A stretch of DNA of 64,000 bases from Pseudoxanthomonas sp. CF125. GTDB lineage: Bacteria; Pseudomonadota; Gammaproteobacteria; Xanthomonadales; Xanthomonadaceae. The notes beneath the pieces are model-generated. The model was not told the DNA's origin and ran no database searches. It worked only from the letters and a program-made list of their open reading frames with translations. The stretch is taken from NCBI RefSeq assembly GCF_900104085.1, contig NZ_FNLD01000001.1:1904331-1968330 (forward strand), given 5' to 3'. Positions 42,197-50,031 of the stretch are shown here, in pieces; position 1 is the first letter of the stretch; each line of letters begins with the position of its first letter. The position numbers and the translations under genes are program-made.

Positions 42197-42463
42197 TCAG
42201 TTGCGCCGCGCCGGTACCGCCAATTCGGCCAGCTCCGCGGTCCAATCCTCGGCAAATGCCTGGCACCGCTCGGCCAGATATTCGCTGCGGCGCGCGTAGG
42301 CGGGCACCACCGGCCCCAGGGAAGCGACCTTCAGCGCTTCGCGCCAACTCGCCAGCAGCGCGTCGGAATCGCCATGGGCATTGGCCAGAGCCCTCAATGC
42401 GACGCGCAGCACGTAGACCTGCGCCTGCAGGTCGCAAATGACTTCTTCGTTCTCTCGATCCAT
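42197..42463 (-). CDS. Small helical protein of unknown function
   Basis: It has 88 residues from MDRENEEVICDLQAQ, with GAGGAAG about 8 bases upstream. It is predicted all-helical and soluble: an N-terminal acidic helix, then LRVALRALANAHGDSDALLASWREAL and a C-terminal helix with AERCQAFAEDWTAELAELAV. I do not recognise the family. It lies 60 bases downstream of hsp20 on the same strand, so heat co-expression is possible. Confidence 0.6.
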   Translation of the reverse strand: MDRENEEVICDLQAQVYVLRVALRALANAHGDSDALLASWREALKVASLGPVVPAYARRSEYLAERCQAFAEDWTAELAELAVPARRN

Positions 42464-42523
42464 GACCGCTTCCTCGATGGGCACGACCGCCGCCCGGGCA
42501 GAGCCCGGGCAGCGGAACCGACA

Positions 42524-43000
42524 TTACGAGTTGTATACCGAGCCCACTTGAATGCGCCGAGGCGTGGTTTCCGGACGCTTGGGGATGACGATCTGCAGAA
42601 CGCCGTTGTGCCCCGAAGCGGTGATGCCATCGGGATCGGCGCTGTCGGGCAAGGCGAACCGGCGATGGAAGCTGCCGTGGCGGCGCTCGATGCGCGAAAA
42701 GCTTTCCGTCTCCAGCTTCTCTTCGCTGCGCCGCTCGCCCTTGATCGTCAGCATGCCTTTTTCCATCTGCACCTCGATCTCCTGCGGATCGACGCCGGGC
42801 AAATCGGCATACAGCACGAAACGGTCGGTTTCTTCCTTGATGTCCACGCGCGGCACCCATTGGCTGGTCACCACGGACGACTCGTCCGTCGAATCGTTCT
42901 GGAACATGCTCCCTTCGAAAAGGCGGTCGAAGACTTGCTTGATCGGGTCATGCGCAAAGCCTTGGCCAGGCCATTGGGGAGAGCGAACTATTTTGTTCAT
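42524..43000 (-). CDS. Hsp20-family small heat-shock protein
   Basis: This is a 158-residue ATP-independent holdase chaperone. The N-terminal arm (PIKQVFDRLFEG) is followed by the alpha-crystallin domain, residues about 45-145: WVPRVDIKEETDRFVLYADL, PGVDPQEIEVQMEKGMLTIKG, FHRRFALPDSADPDGITASG and GVLQIVIPK. The C-terminal tail has the assembly motif region RRIQVGS, where an I-X-I/V is reduced to IQV. GGAG lies 8 bases before the ATG. The region upstream has a heat-shock-sigma-like promoter and a possible RNA thermometer. Confidence 0.95.
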   Translation of the reverse strand: MNKIVRSPQWPGQGFAHDPIKQVFDRLFEGSMFQNDSTDESSVVTSQWVPRVDIKEETDRFVLYADLPGVDPQEIEVQMEKGMLTIKGERRSEEKLETESFSRIERRHGSFHRRFALPDSADPDGITASGHNGVLQIVIPKRPETTPRRIQVGSVYNS

Positions 43001-43083
43001 GGCAAGGTCTCCAATTGGCAAATGAGGACGGCCAATACGCCGTCCTTTTCCGCAATTAAGAGCGGCCTCATGTTTTTCAAGGG
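43001..43083 (-). promoter_or_regulatory. Heat-shock promoter and possible RNA thermometer of hsp20
   Basis: On the minus strand CCCTTGAAA (43083-43075) resembles the sigma-32 -35 box, and CTCTTAAT 12 bases on is a weak match to its -10 box. The leader has a hairpin AGGACGGC/GCCGTCCT. GTCCTC can also pair with GGAGAC, which contains the ribosome site, with one C-A mismatch and an 11-base loop. Such imperfect masking is a ROSE-like thermometer trait. The pairing is visible; function is inferred. Confidence 0.4.
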
Positions 43084-43421
43084 TCGAAAAACGCCTCCGC
43101 CGCGGCATTGAACCTGCATTCAGCCAAAAAACGCCGGCCAGACGAGCGCCGCCGCAGTCCGACGGCCCTGCCGTCAGGGCACGCGAGTGAACAGGTTGGT
43201 CTGCAGAATAGGCCATCCTTACTGACGCCAATTTGCGGGTTGGTGCCGTGCACATCAAGCGCCGTCGGGCAGGTAGGCGGATGTCCATCCGCTCGGCTGG
43301 GACATCGTGGACGCCACCGGCCAGTTTGCCGGAAAAGGCGGTTGGCCGGTATCGCGCCGCTGGCGGTTGACTGCGCGACCTCCCGACCCTATCAAGGCTC
43401 ACCGCCGCCTGCAGATTCCAA
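43084..43421. other. Gap without a recognisable gene
   Basis: A plus-strand frame crosses it (43108-43425), but its Arg/Pro/Ser-rich, low-complexity product and missing ribosome site argue against a gene. No repeat family or strong hairpin is evident. It probably holds the hsp20 upstream region and the promoter of the next gene. Confidence 0.5.
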
Positions 43422-43907
43422 ATGATCGCCACCGCCAGTCCGCAACGCTCCATCGACTGGAAACAGGCCGTTTACGGCGGCTTGCTGATCGCCATGGGCG
43501 ATGCGCTCTTCGCCATCGCAGTGTGGTTCGAATGGAATACGAAAGGCCTGACCCAGGTGTTCCAGAGCATCGCCGTGGGCGTGCTGGGAAAGGCCAGCTA
43601 CGAAGGCGGCACGGCAACGGCGCTATTGGGCGCGGGACTGCACGTGGCTATGGCCATCGCCTTTGTGGTGATCTGCATTGCGCTCAGCTTCCGCTTCCGC
43701 CTGCTGATGGAGAAGCCGGTGGCCGCTGGCCTGCTCTACGGCGTTGGGCTGTACGCGGTGATGAACTTCGTGGTGATGCCGCTGTCGCGCGTGGGTGCGT
43801 CGCCCTCGTTCAAACACGTGGACACGATGGCGATGAGCGTGGTGGCGCACATGGTATTCGGGGTGGTGTGCACGCTGTTTGCGCGGCGCGCGCGACGGAT
43901 GGGCTAA
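43422..43907 (+). CDS. Four-helix membrane protein, DUF1440-like
   Basis: It has 161 residues from MIATASPQRSIDWKQAV. Four membrane helices are clear: YGGLLIAMGDALFAIAVWF, LLGAGLHVAMAIAFVVICIA, AAGLLYGVGLYAVMNFVVMP and MAMSVVAHMVFGVVCTLFA. The pattern of a Gly-rich first helix, a helix-4 VAHMVFG motif and length near 160 resembles the YagU/DUF1440 group, whose role is poorly known. That assignment is tentative. The gene is alone, and a family D repeat follows. Confidence 0.65.
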   Translation: MIATASPQRSIDWKQAVYGGLLIAMGDALFAIAVWFEWNTKGLTQVFQSIAVGVLGKASYEGGTATALLGAGLHVAMAIAFVVICIALSFRFRLLMEKPVAAGLLYGVGLYAVMNFVVMPLSRVGASPSFKHVDTMAMSVVAHMVFGVVCTLFARRARRMG

Positions 43908-43960
43908 GGCACTCAGGATAGAAGCCGCGCACAGAACTTATTGCAGAAGCGCATGGTTTC

Positions 43961-44048
43961 TCCCCCTTTGAAAAAGGGGGATTGAGGGGGATTTGCTTTT
44001 GGCGCCGAGAGCAAATCCCCCGTAGCCCCCTTTTCGAAAGGGGGCAAA
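43961..44048. repeat. Inverted pair of family D in opposite arm order
   Basis: TCCCCCTTTGAAAAAGGGGG with GGGGGATTTGCTTTT (43961-44000) faces GAGCAAATCCCCC with CCCCCTTTTCGAAAGGGGG (44009-44045). The arms are tail-to-tail, the reverse of 28054-28174. Confidence 0.85.
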
Positions 44049-44139
44049 GCAAAGAGCGTGGCCGACAGCACCTTGCTTTCGCATTGACTGCTCCTCTATC
44101 AATCCGCAATCAGACGGACTGATAGCGCAGACGCCCGCC

Positions 44140-47100
44140 TCAGGCCGCGCTGCCCTCTTCCGGCTTCACCTTGAACCACGCCGCATACAACGCCGGCAGG
44201 AACAGCAGCGTCAGCGCAGTGGCCACGGTCAGGCCGCCCATGATGGCTACGGCCATCGGGCCGAAGAACGCGCTGCGCGACAGCGGGATCATCGCCAGCA
44301 CCGCCGCCAGCGCGGTCAGCACGATGGGGCGGAAGCGGCGCACGGTGGCGTCGATGATCGCGTGCCAGCGGTCGTGGCCGGCGTCGATGTCCTGCTGGAT
44401 CTGGTCCACCAGAATGACCGAGTTGCGCATGATCATGCCCGACAGCGCGATGGTGCCCAGCATGGCCACGAAGCCGAACGGCACCCGGAACACCAGCAGG
44501 GCGAAGGTCACGCCGATCAAGCCCAGCGGCGCGGTCAGCATGACCAGCGCCATGCGCGAGAAGCTGCGCAGTTGCAGCATGAGCAGCGTGGCCACGGCCA
44601 GCAGGAACAGCGGCAAGCCGGCCTTGATCGAGTTCTGGCCACGCGCCGAATCCTCCACCGTGCCGCCGGTCTGCAGCAGGTAGCCCTGCGGCAGTTCGCT
44701 GCGGATCTTGTCCAGCGTGGGCGATATCTGTTCAACCACCGTCGGTGGCGTGATGCCGTCGCGGATGTCGGCGCGCACGGTGACCGTGGGCAGGCGGTTG
44801 CGGTGCCAGATGATGCCGTCTTCGAACGCGTATTCGATATTGCCGATCTGCGTCAGCGGCACGCTGCCGTTGGGCGTGGGCACGGCCAGGCTGCCTAGCA
44901 TGTCCAGACGCACGCGTTCGTCCTCGGGACCGCGCAGCAGGATCTCCACCAGCTCGTTGCCTTCGCGATAGGTGCTGACGCGCAGGCCAGACAGCGAACT
45001 GGTGAGGAATTGCGACACGTCCGCGGTGCTGACGCCCAGCGTGCGCGCGCGGTCCTGGTCGATGGTCAGGCGCACGACCTTGCTGGGCTCGTTCCAGTCC
45101 AGATTGACGTTGGTGACGTTGGGATTGGCACGCACCTGCGCGGCGACCTGCTGGGCCAGCGCCTGCACGCGGTCGATGTGTTCGCCGGCGATGCGGAACT
45201 GGATGGGATAACCCACCGGCGGTCCGTTTTCCAGGCGTGTCACCCGGAACTGCAATTGCGGGAACTGCGGGCCCACTTCCTTGATCAGCCATTCGCGCAT
45301 CGATTCGCGCGCTTCGATGTCCTTGGTCAGGACCACGAACTGGGCGAAGTTGGCCTGCGGCAGCTGCTGGTCCAGCGGCAGGTAGAAGCGCGGCGAACCG
45401 GTGCCCACGTAGGCCACGTAGTTGTCCACGCCTTCGCGCTTGGCCAGCATTTTTTCCAGCTTCTCGGCCTGGGCCTGGGTGGAGCGCAGCGAACTGCCCT
45501 CGGCCAGTTCCATATCCACCATCAGTTCCGGCCGCACCGAATCCGGGAAGAACTGCTGCGGCACGAACCGGAACAGCCCGATCGACAACACGAACGCCAG
45601 CACCGTCACCCCGATCACCAGCCAGCGATGGCGCAGGCAGGCATCAAGCAGTTTGCGGTAGCGCTGATAAAACGCGGTCTGGTAAGGATCGTGCTCATGG
45701 CCGTCGTGGACCTTGGGCGCGAGTACGCTGGAGAACGCGGGGAAGCGGGCCGCGAGGCGCGCGCGGAAATCATGCCAGCGTCCCGCCAGCGAGCCGGGCT
45801 TCGGCGGCTTGGGCTGGTACAGGTCCGGCAGCATCTTGTCGCCCAGGTACGGAATAAACAGCACCGCCGCGATCCACGACACCACCAGCGCGATGGTCAC
45901 CACCTGGAACAGTGAGCGGGTGTATTCGCCGGTTCCCGAGGCTGCTGTGGCGATGGGCAAAAATCCAGCCGCGGTCACCAGCGTGCCGGTGAGCATTGGG
46001 AAAGCCGTGGAGGTATAGGCGAAGCTGGCCGCGCGCATGCGGTCGAAGCCCTGCTCCATCTTGATGGCCATCATCTCCACCGCGATGATCGCGTCGTCCA
46101 CCAGCAGGCCCAGCGCCAGCACCAGCGCGCCCAGCGAGATCTTGTGCAGGCCGATGTTGAAGTAGTGCATGACCGCGAAGGTCATCGCCAGCACCAGCGG
46201 AATGGTCACCGCCACCACCAGGCCGGTGCGCAGGCCCAGCGAGAAGAAGCTGACCAGCAGCACGATGACTACCGCTTCAGTCAGCACGCGCACGAATTCG
46301 CCGACCGAATCCTGCACCGCGTGCGGCTGGTCGGAGACCTTGCGCAGTTCCATGCCGGTGGGCGTGGTTTTCTGCAGCCGTTCGAATTCCGAGTCCAGCG
46401 TCTTGCCCAGGCGGATGATGTCGCCGCCGTTCTTCATCGCCACCGCCAGGCCGATGGCGTCCTGGCCCATGAAGCGCATCTTCGGCGCAGAGGGGTCGGC
46501 GAAGCCGCGGTGCACGTCGGCGATGTCGCCCAAGCGCACCGTACGGCCGCCGGCCTGGATGGGGAAGTCGCGGATTTCCTCGACCGAATCGAAGGCCCCG
46601 CTGACCCGCAGCTGCACGCGGTCGGTGGTGGTTTCGAAGAAGCCGGCGGCGGTCACCGCATTCTGCTGGTCCAGCGCCTGCTGCACCTGGCTGAGTGGTA
46701 TGCCCAGCGTAGCCAGCTTAGTGTTGGACAGTTCTATCCAGACTTTCTCATCCTGCAAGCCGATCAGCTCCACCTTGCCCACGTCGGGCACGCGTTGCAG
46801 CTCCAGCTGGATGCGTTCGGCGTAGTCCTTCATCACCGCGTAGTCGAAGCCTGGGCCGGTGAGTGCGTAGATGTTGCCGAAGGTGTCGCCGAATTCGTCG
46901 TTGAAGAACGGGCCCACCACCCCTTCGGGCAGCGTGGCCCTGATGTCGCCGACCTTCTTGCGCACCTGGTACCAGAGTTCCGGCACTTCATCGGAATGCA
47001 TGGAGTCGCGCGCGATGAACATCACCTGCGATTCTCCGGGGCGCGAGTACGAGCGGATGAACTCGTACTCGCCGGTCGTCATCAGCGCCTTCTCGATGCG

Positions 47101-47304
47101 CTCGGTGACCTGCTTGGCGACTTCTTCGGCCGGCGCGCCAGGCCATACGGTGCGCACTACCATCACCTTGAAGGTGAAAGGCGGATCCTCCGACTGGCCC
47201 AGGTGCCGGTACGACCACGCGCCGATCAAAGCCAGCACGATCATCGCGTACAGCACCAGCGCGCGATGGGTCAGCGCCCATTCCGAAAGATTGAAGCGCT
47301 TCAT
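44140..47304 (-). CDS. RND efflux pump permease (HAE1-type)
   Basis: This 1054-residue inner-membrane proton antiporter exports hydrophobic or toxic compounds. The N-terminus MKRFNLSEWALTHRALVLY leads into the first of 12 membrane helices. The periplasmic porter loop has EDPPFTFKVMVVRTVWPGA, and TM4 has the proton-relay Asp pair in LALGLLVDDAIIAVEMM near residue 400. The second half repeats the fold (VMLTAPLGLIGVTFALL, GMIMRNSVILVDQIQQDID). The opening resembles the TriC/MexF-like class with SEDPPF. It is in an operon with the membrane fusion lipoprotein, 3 bases downstream of it, and is controlled by the divergent TetR. tolC lies 2.7 kb away as the likely outer-membrane partner. Confidence 0.95.
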   Translation of the reverse strand: MKRFNLSEWALTHRALVLYAMIVLALIGAWSYRHLGQSEDPPFTFKVMVVRTVWPGAPAEEVAKQVTERIEKALMTTGEYEFIRSYSRPGESQVMFIARDSMHSDEVPELWYQVRKKVGDIRATLPEGVVGPFFNDEFGDTFGNIYALTGPGFDYAVMKDYAERIQLELQRVPDVGKVELIGLQDEKVWIELSNTKLATLGIPLSQVQQALDQQNAVTAAGFFETTTDRVQLRVSGAFDSVEEIRDFPIQAGGRTVRLGDIADVHRGFADPSAPKMRFMGQDAIGLAVAMKNGGDIIRLGKTLDSEFERLQKTTPTGMELRKVSDQPHAVQDSVGEFVRVLTEAVVIVLLVSFFSLGLRTGLVVAVTIPLVLAMTFAVMHYFNIGLHKISLGALVLALGLLVDDAIIAVEMMAIKMEQGFDRMRAASFAYTSTAFPMLTGTLVTAAGFLPIATAASGTGEYTRSLFQVVTIALVVSWIAAVLFIPYLGDKMLPDLYQPKPPKPGSLAGRWHDFRARLAARFPAFSSVLAPKVHDGHEHDPYQTAFYQRYRKLLDACLRHRWLVIGVTVLAFVLSIGLFRFVPQQFFPDSVRPELMVDMELAEGSSLRSTQAQAEKLEKMLAKREGVDNYVAYVGTGSPRFYLPLDQQLPQANFAQFVVLTKDIEARESMREWLIKEVGPQFPQLQFRVTRLENGPPVGYPIQFRIAGEHIDRVQALAQQVAAQVRANPNVTNVNLDWNEPSKVVRLTIDQDRARTLGVSTADVSQFLTSSLSGLRVSTYREGNELVEILLRGPEDERVRLDMLGSLAVPTPNGSVPLTQIGNIEYAFEDGIIWHRNRLPTVTVRADIRDGITPPTVVEQISPTLDKIRSELPQGYLLQTGGTVEDSARGQNSIKAGLPLFLLAVATLLMLQLRSFSRMALVMLTAPLGLIGVTFALLVFRVPFGFVAMLGTIALSGMIMRNSVILVDQIQQDIDAGHDRWHAIIDATVRRFRPIVLTALAAVLAMIPLSRSAFFGPMAVAIMGGLTVATALTLLFLPALYAAWFKVKPEEGSAA

Positions 47305-47307
47305 GGC

Positions 47308-48456
47308 TCAGTCCGCCTTCGCAGGAGCGGCGGCGACCTTCTTCGAAAGCACTGGCCGATTGTCGCGATCCACGGGCGTCACCGGCTGGCCTTCGCGCAG
47401 CAGATGCCCGCCGGCGCCCACCACCCAGTCGCTGGCCTTGAGGCCGCCCAGCACGGGCACGTCGGTTTCGCCGTAGCGGCCCAGCTGCACGGGCTGCGAT
47501 TTCACTTTGCCGCTCTGCGTATCGACCACCCACACCGCCGTCGCGCCTTTGGCGCCGCGTTGAATGGCGGAAAGCGGCACGCTGAGGGCGGCGTCCGGTC
47601 CGGTTTCCTGCACGTAGACGCGGGCGCTCTGCCCCAGTTCGACGGCCTTGGCCGCGGCGCCGACCAGATTCACGCGCGCGGCGTAGGTGCGGGTCTGCGC
47701 ATCGGCGGCGGGGGAAATTTCTCGGATCAGGCCGGGCAGGCGCTCGCCCGGCGCGTTCCACAATTCGACCAGCACGGGCTGGCCGACGCTGAAGTCGCGG
47801 ATGCGGCTTTCCGGCAGCGCGATGGCTACTTCGCGGCCATCGTCGGCGGCCAGGGTGAAGATGGTCTGGCCGGCCGCGACCACTTGCCCGGCCTCGGCCT
47901 GGCGGGTGGCGATGACGCCGTCGTGCGGCGCGCGCAGCTGCGAATAGGCAGCCTGGTTGCGGGCCACGTCCAGTTGCGCGCGGGCCGCGCGGGCCTGGCC
48001 TTCGGCGGCTTTATAGGCGGCGTTCTGCGCGTCGTAAGTGGACTGGCTGACCAGCTTTTCGCCGACCAGCTTGGCGTAGCGGTCGCGGTCGCCGCGGGCG
48101 CGGATCAGATCGGCTTCGGCGGCGGCGAGCTGTGCCTGGGAAGCCTGCGCCTGCAGGCTGAGGTCGTCGGCGTCCAGCACCGCCAGCACCTGGCCCTGCT
48201 TCACCTGCGCGCCGGCGTCGACGTTGCGGCGGATCAGGTTGCCGCCGACACGGAACGAGAGCGGGCTTTCTTCGCGGGCGCGTATTTCGCCAGCGTAGGC
48301 CGACAGCGCGGCCTGCGCGCCGCCGCCGGGGTGCACTACCAGCACGGGACGCACGGTTCCGGCCGGTTCGGCCTGGCCGCCACAACCCGCCAACCCCAGG
48401 ATCAGAAGGAGCGGAATTCCGTAGCTGCGCGCATTGGCCTTCGACACGCTGCACAT
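47308..48456 (-). CDS. RND efflux periplasmic adaptor (membrane fusion lipoprotein)
   Basis: It has 382 residues from MCSVSKANARSYG; GGAG is 8 bases upstream, and a GTG three codons earlier is less likely. The lipobox LGLAGC gives the lipid anchor. Domain order is a first barrel-lipoyl part (SFRVGGNLIRRNVDAGAQVK, GQVLAVLDADDLSLQAQ), a long alpha-hairpin (residues about 100-180), a second lipoyl half (APHDGVIATRQAEAGQVV) and a beta-barrel with LGQSARVYV. It links the permease to an outer-membrane channel such as TolC. It is the first gene of the pair and diverges from tetR. Confidence 0.94.
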   Translation of the reverse strand: MCSVSKANARSYGIPLLLILGLAGCGGQAEPAGTVRPVLVVHPGGGAQAALSAYAGEIRAREESPLSFRVGGNLIRRNVDAGAQVKQGQVLAVLDADDLSLQAQASQAQLAAAEADLIRARGDRDRYAKLVGEKLVSQSTYDAQNAAYKAAEGQARAARAQLDVARNQAAYSQLRAPHDGVIATRQAEAGQVVAAGQTIFTLAADDGREVAIALPESRIRDFSVGQPVLVELWNAPGERLPGLIREISPAADAQTRTYAARVNLVGAAAKAVELGQSARVYVQETGPDAALSVPLSAIQRGAKGATAVWVVDTQSGKVKSQPVQLGRYGETDVPVLGGLKASDWVVGAGGHLLREGQPVTPVDRDNRPVLSKKVAAAPAKAD

Positions 48457-48538
48457 ATAAAACACTCCGTCTTGTTCATCAATAAATGGACTTGGCGGTA
48501 TAGTATAAATATCGAACCGATTAGTCTAGTATTGGAAT
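48457..48538. promoter_or_regulatory. Divergent promoter/operator between the efflux operon and tetR
   Basis: The 82-base gap is AT-rich compared with its surroundings. On the minus strand TAGACT and TATACT with a 15-base spacer could drive the pump genes. ATCGAACCGAT at 48511-48521 is an imperfect palindrome overlapping the -35 to -10 spacer, a likely TetR site. Assignment is by position and symmetry. Confidence 0.45.
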
Positions 48539-49204
48539 ATGGTCAGTAACCCCTCCCCCGTCAGCCGCCCGAAATCGGCGCCCAGACTTTCCGGCCCCGG
48601 CCGGCCCAAGGATCTGGCCAAGCGCGATGCCATCCTGGAAGCGGCCAAACGCCTGTTCGCGGGCGATGGCTACAGCGGCGTCAGCATGGACCAGATCGCG
48701 GCCGAAGCCGGCGTCTCCAAGCTCACGGTCTACAGCCATTTCGGCGACAAGGAAGCGTTGTTCGCCGCCGCCGTACGCGCCAAATGCGAGGAGATGCTGC
48801 CGGAAGACCTGTTCGCCCAGGAACTGAAAGGCCCGTTGCGCGCGCAGCTCAAGGCGATCGCCAGCGGCTTTTTCGCCCTCATCAGCAGCGACGAGGCCAT
48901 CAGCACGCACCGCATGATGATCACCCCGGGCAACGCCGACGATCCCTTGCGCAAGCTGTTCTGGGAAGCCGGTCCACGGCGCACCCACCAGGCCTTCGGG
49001 GCTTTCCTGCAGTCGCGGGTGGAGGCGGGCGAACTGGAGATCGCCGATGTGCAGCGGGCGTCGGAACAGTTCTTTTCCCTGATCAAGGGCGAGCTGCACG
49101 GGCGGATGATGTGCGGCCTTTGCGCCCGTCCTGCGCGGGGCGACGTGAGCGCCCACCTGGACGCCAGCGTGGACATGTTCCTGCGCGCCTATGGCAAATC
49201 CTGA
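48539..49204 (+). CDS. TetR-family repressor
   Basis: It has 221 residues. A basic Pro/Ser-rich N-terminus with GPGRPKD precedes the HTH domain (residues about 28-75: AILEAAKRLFAGDGYSGVSM, DQIAAEAGVSKLTVYSHFGD, KEALFAAAVRAKC). The C-terminal ligand-binding domain is all-helical and resembles the AcrR/RutR-like group with FWEAGPRRTHQAFGAFLQSR. It is divergent from the RND pump operon and is its probable local repressor, relieved by pump substrates. The start ATG has no strong ribosome site; the mRNA may be leaderless or weakly translated. Confidence 0.92.
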   Translation: MVSNPSPVSRPKSAPRLSGPGRPKDLAKRDAILEAAKRLFAGDGYSGVSMDQIAAEAGVSKLTVYSHFGDKEALFAAAVRAKCEEMLPEDLFAQELKGPLRAQLKAIASGFFALISSDEAISTHRMMITPGNADDPLRKLFWEAGPRRTHQAFGAFLQSRVEAGELEIADVQRASEQFFSLIKGELHGRMMCGLCARPARGDVSAHLDASVDMFLRAYGKS

Positions 49205-49223
49205 AAAAACCGGGGCGCCCGGT
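49204..49223 (-). terminator. Minus-strand hairpin terminator behind tetR
   Basis: Read on the minus strand, ACCGGG-CGC-CCCGGT is followed by six T residues. No minus-strand gene ends here, so it may stop antisense transcription into tetR. The tetR stop codon TGA at 49202-49204 abuts it, so it may also mark the tetR mRNA end. Confidence 0.4.
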
Positions 49224-49356
49224 CATGACGGAGGTCGCGGTGACTTCCGGCACTGCGTATCGGTGTGGTAGTACGGCCATGCTGCTCCGCACCGCACGAC
49301 CTTCGAAACGCGCCGCGACCCGCTAAACTGCGCGTCCCCGCGCCGGATGACCCCCC

Positions 49357-50013
49357 ATGACGATCGATTACAACCAAGCCCGCGAAATGATGGTCGAGCA
49401 GCAAGTGCGCCCCTGGGAGGTGCTGGATGCGCGCGTGCTGGGCGTGCTGGCCACCCTGCCGCGGGAGAAGTTCGTGCCCGAGATCCACCGTGCGCTGGCT
49501 TATGCCGACGTGGAGATCCCGCTGGGTCACGGCCAGAAGATGATGAAGCCGGTGGTCGAGGGCCGCGCCCTGCAGGCATTGCTGCTGCAGGAAGGCGACG
49601 AGGTGCTGGAAATCGGCACCGGCGGCGGTTACCTGGCCGCTTGCATGGGCGCCTTGGCCCGCGAAGTAGTCAGCCTGGAGATCCATCCCGAACTGGCCAG
49701 CCGTGCGCGCCAGCAACTGGATGCCAGCGGCTACGGCAACAATGTCCGCATCGAAACCGCCGACGCTCTGCACTACGCCACCGAACGGCGCTTCGATGCG
49801 GTCTGCGTGACTGCGGCGATGGTTGAAACCCCGTCGCAATTCCTGCAATGGCTGCGTCCGGGAGGCCGCCTGTTCGTAGTCCGCGGCCATTCGCCGGTAA
49901 TGGAAGCGGTGCTGGTGCACAACGACGTCAACGGCCCGCGCATAGAATCGTTGTTTGAGACCGACCTCCCCTATCTTGTCGGCGCCACCCCGGTGCCGCA
50001 ATTCGTCTTCTGA
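49357..50013 (+). CDS. PCMT-family protein-L-isoaspartate O-methyltransferase-like protein
   Basis: This SAM-dependent methyltransferase has 218 residues. The SAM loop is VLEIGTGGGYLAACMG near residue 83, followed by VVSLEIHPELASRAR as the acidic ribose-binding strand. The start region NQAREMMVEQQVRPWEVLD and VEIPLGHGQKMMKPVVEGR align with PCMT. The usual GHGQTISQP substrate loop is GHGQKMMKP here, which marks the divergent subgroup often sited before tolC. Repair of isoaspartyl residues is therefore not assured. The ATG has no strong ribosome site. tolC starts 18 bases downstream and is likely cotranscribed. Confidence 0.85.
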   Translation: MTIDYNQAREMMVEQQVRPWEVLDARVLGVLATLPREKFVPEIHRALAYADVEIPLGHGQKMMKPVVEGRALQALLLQEGDEVLEIGTGGGYLAACMGALAREVVSLEIHPELASRARQQLDASGYGNNVRIETADALHYATERRFDAVCVTAAMVETPSQFLQWLRPGGRLFVVRGHSPVMEAVLVHNDVNGPRIESLFETDLPYLVGATPVPQFVF

Positions 50014-50031
50014 TTTGAGAAAGGAAACCGC

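Noticed and set aside
43108-43425. 105-codon frame between hsp20 and a membrane-protein gene
   Set aside because: Arg/Pro/Ser-rich product, no ribosome site, overlaps the start of a real gene.
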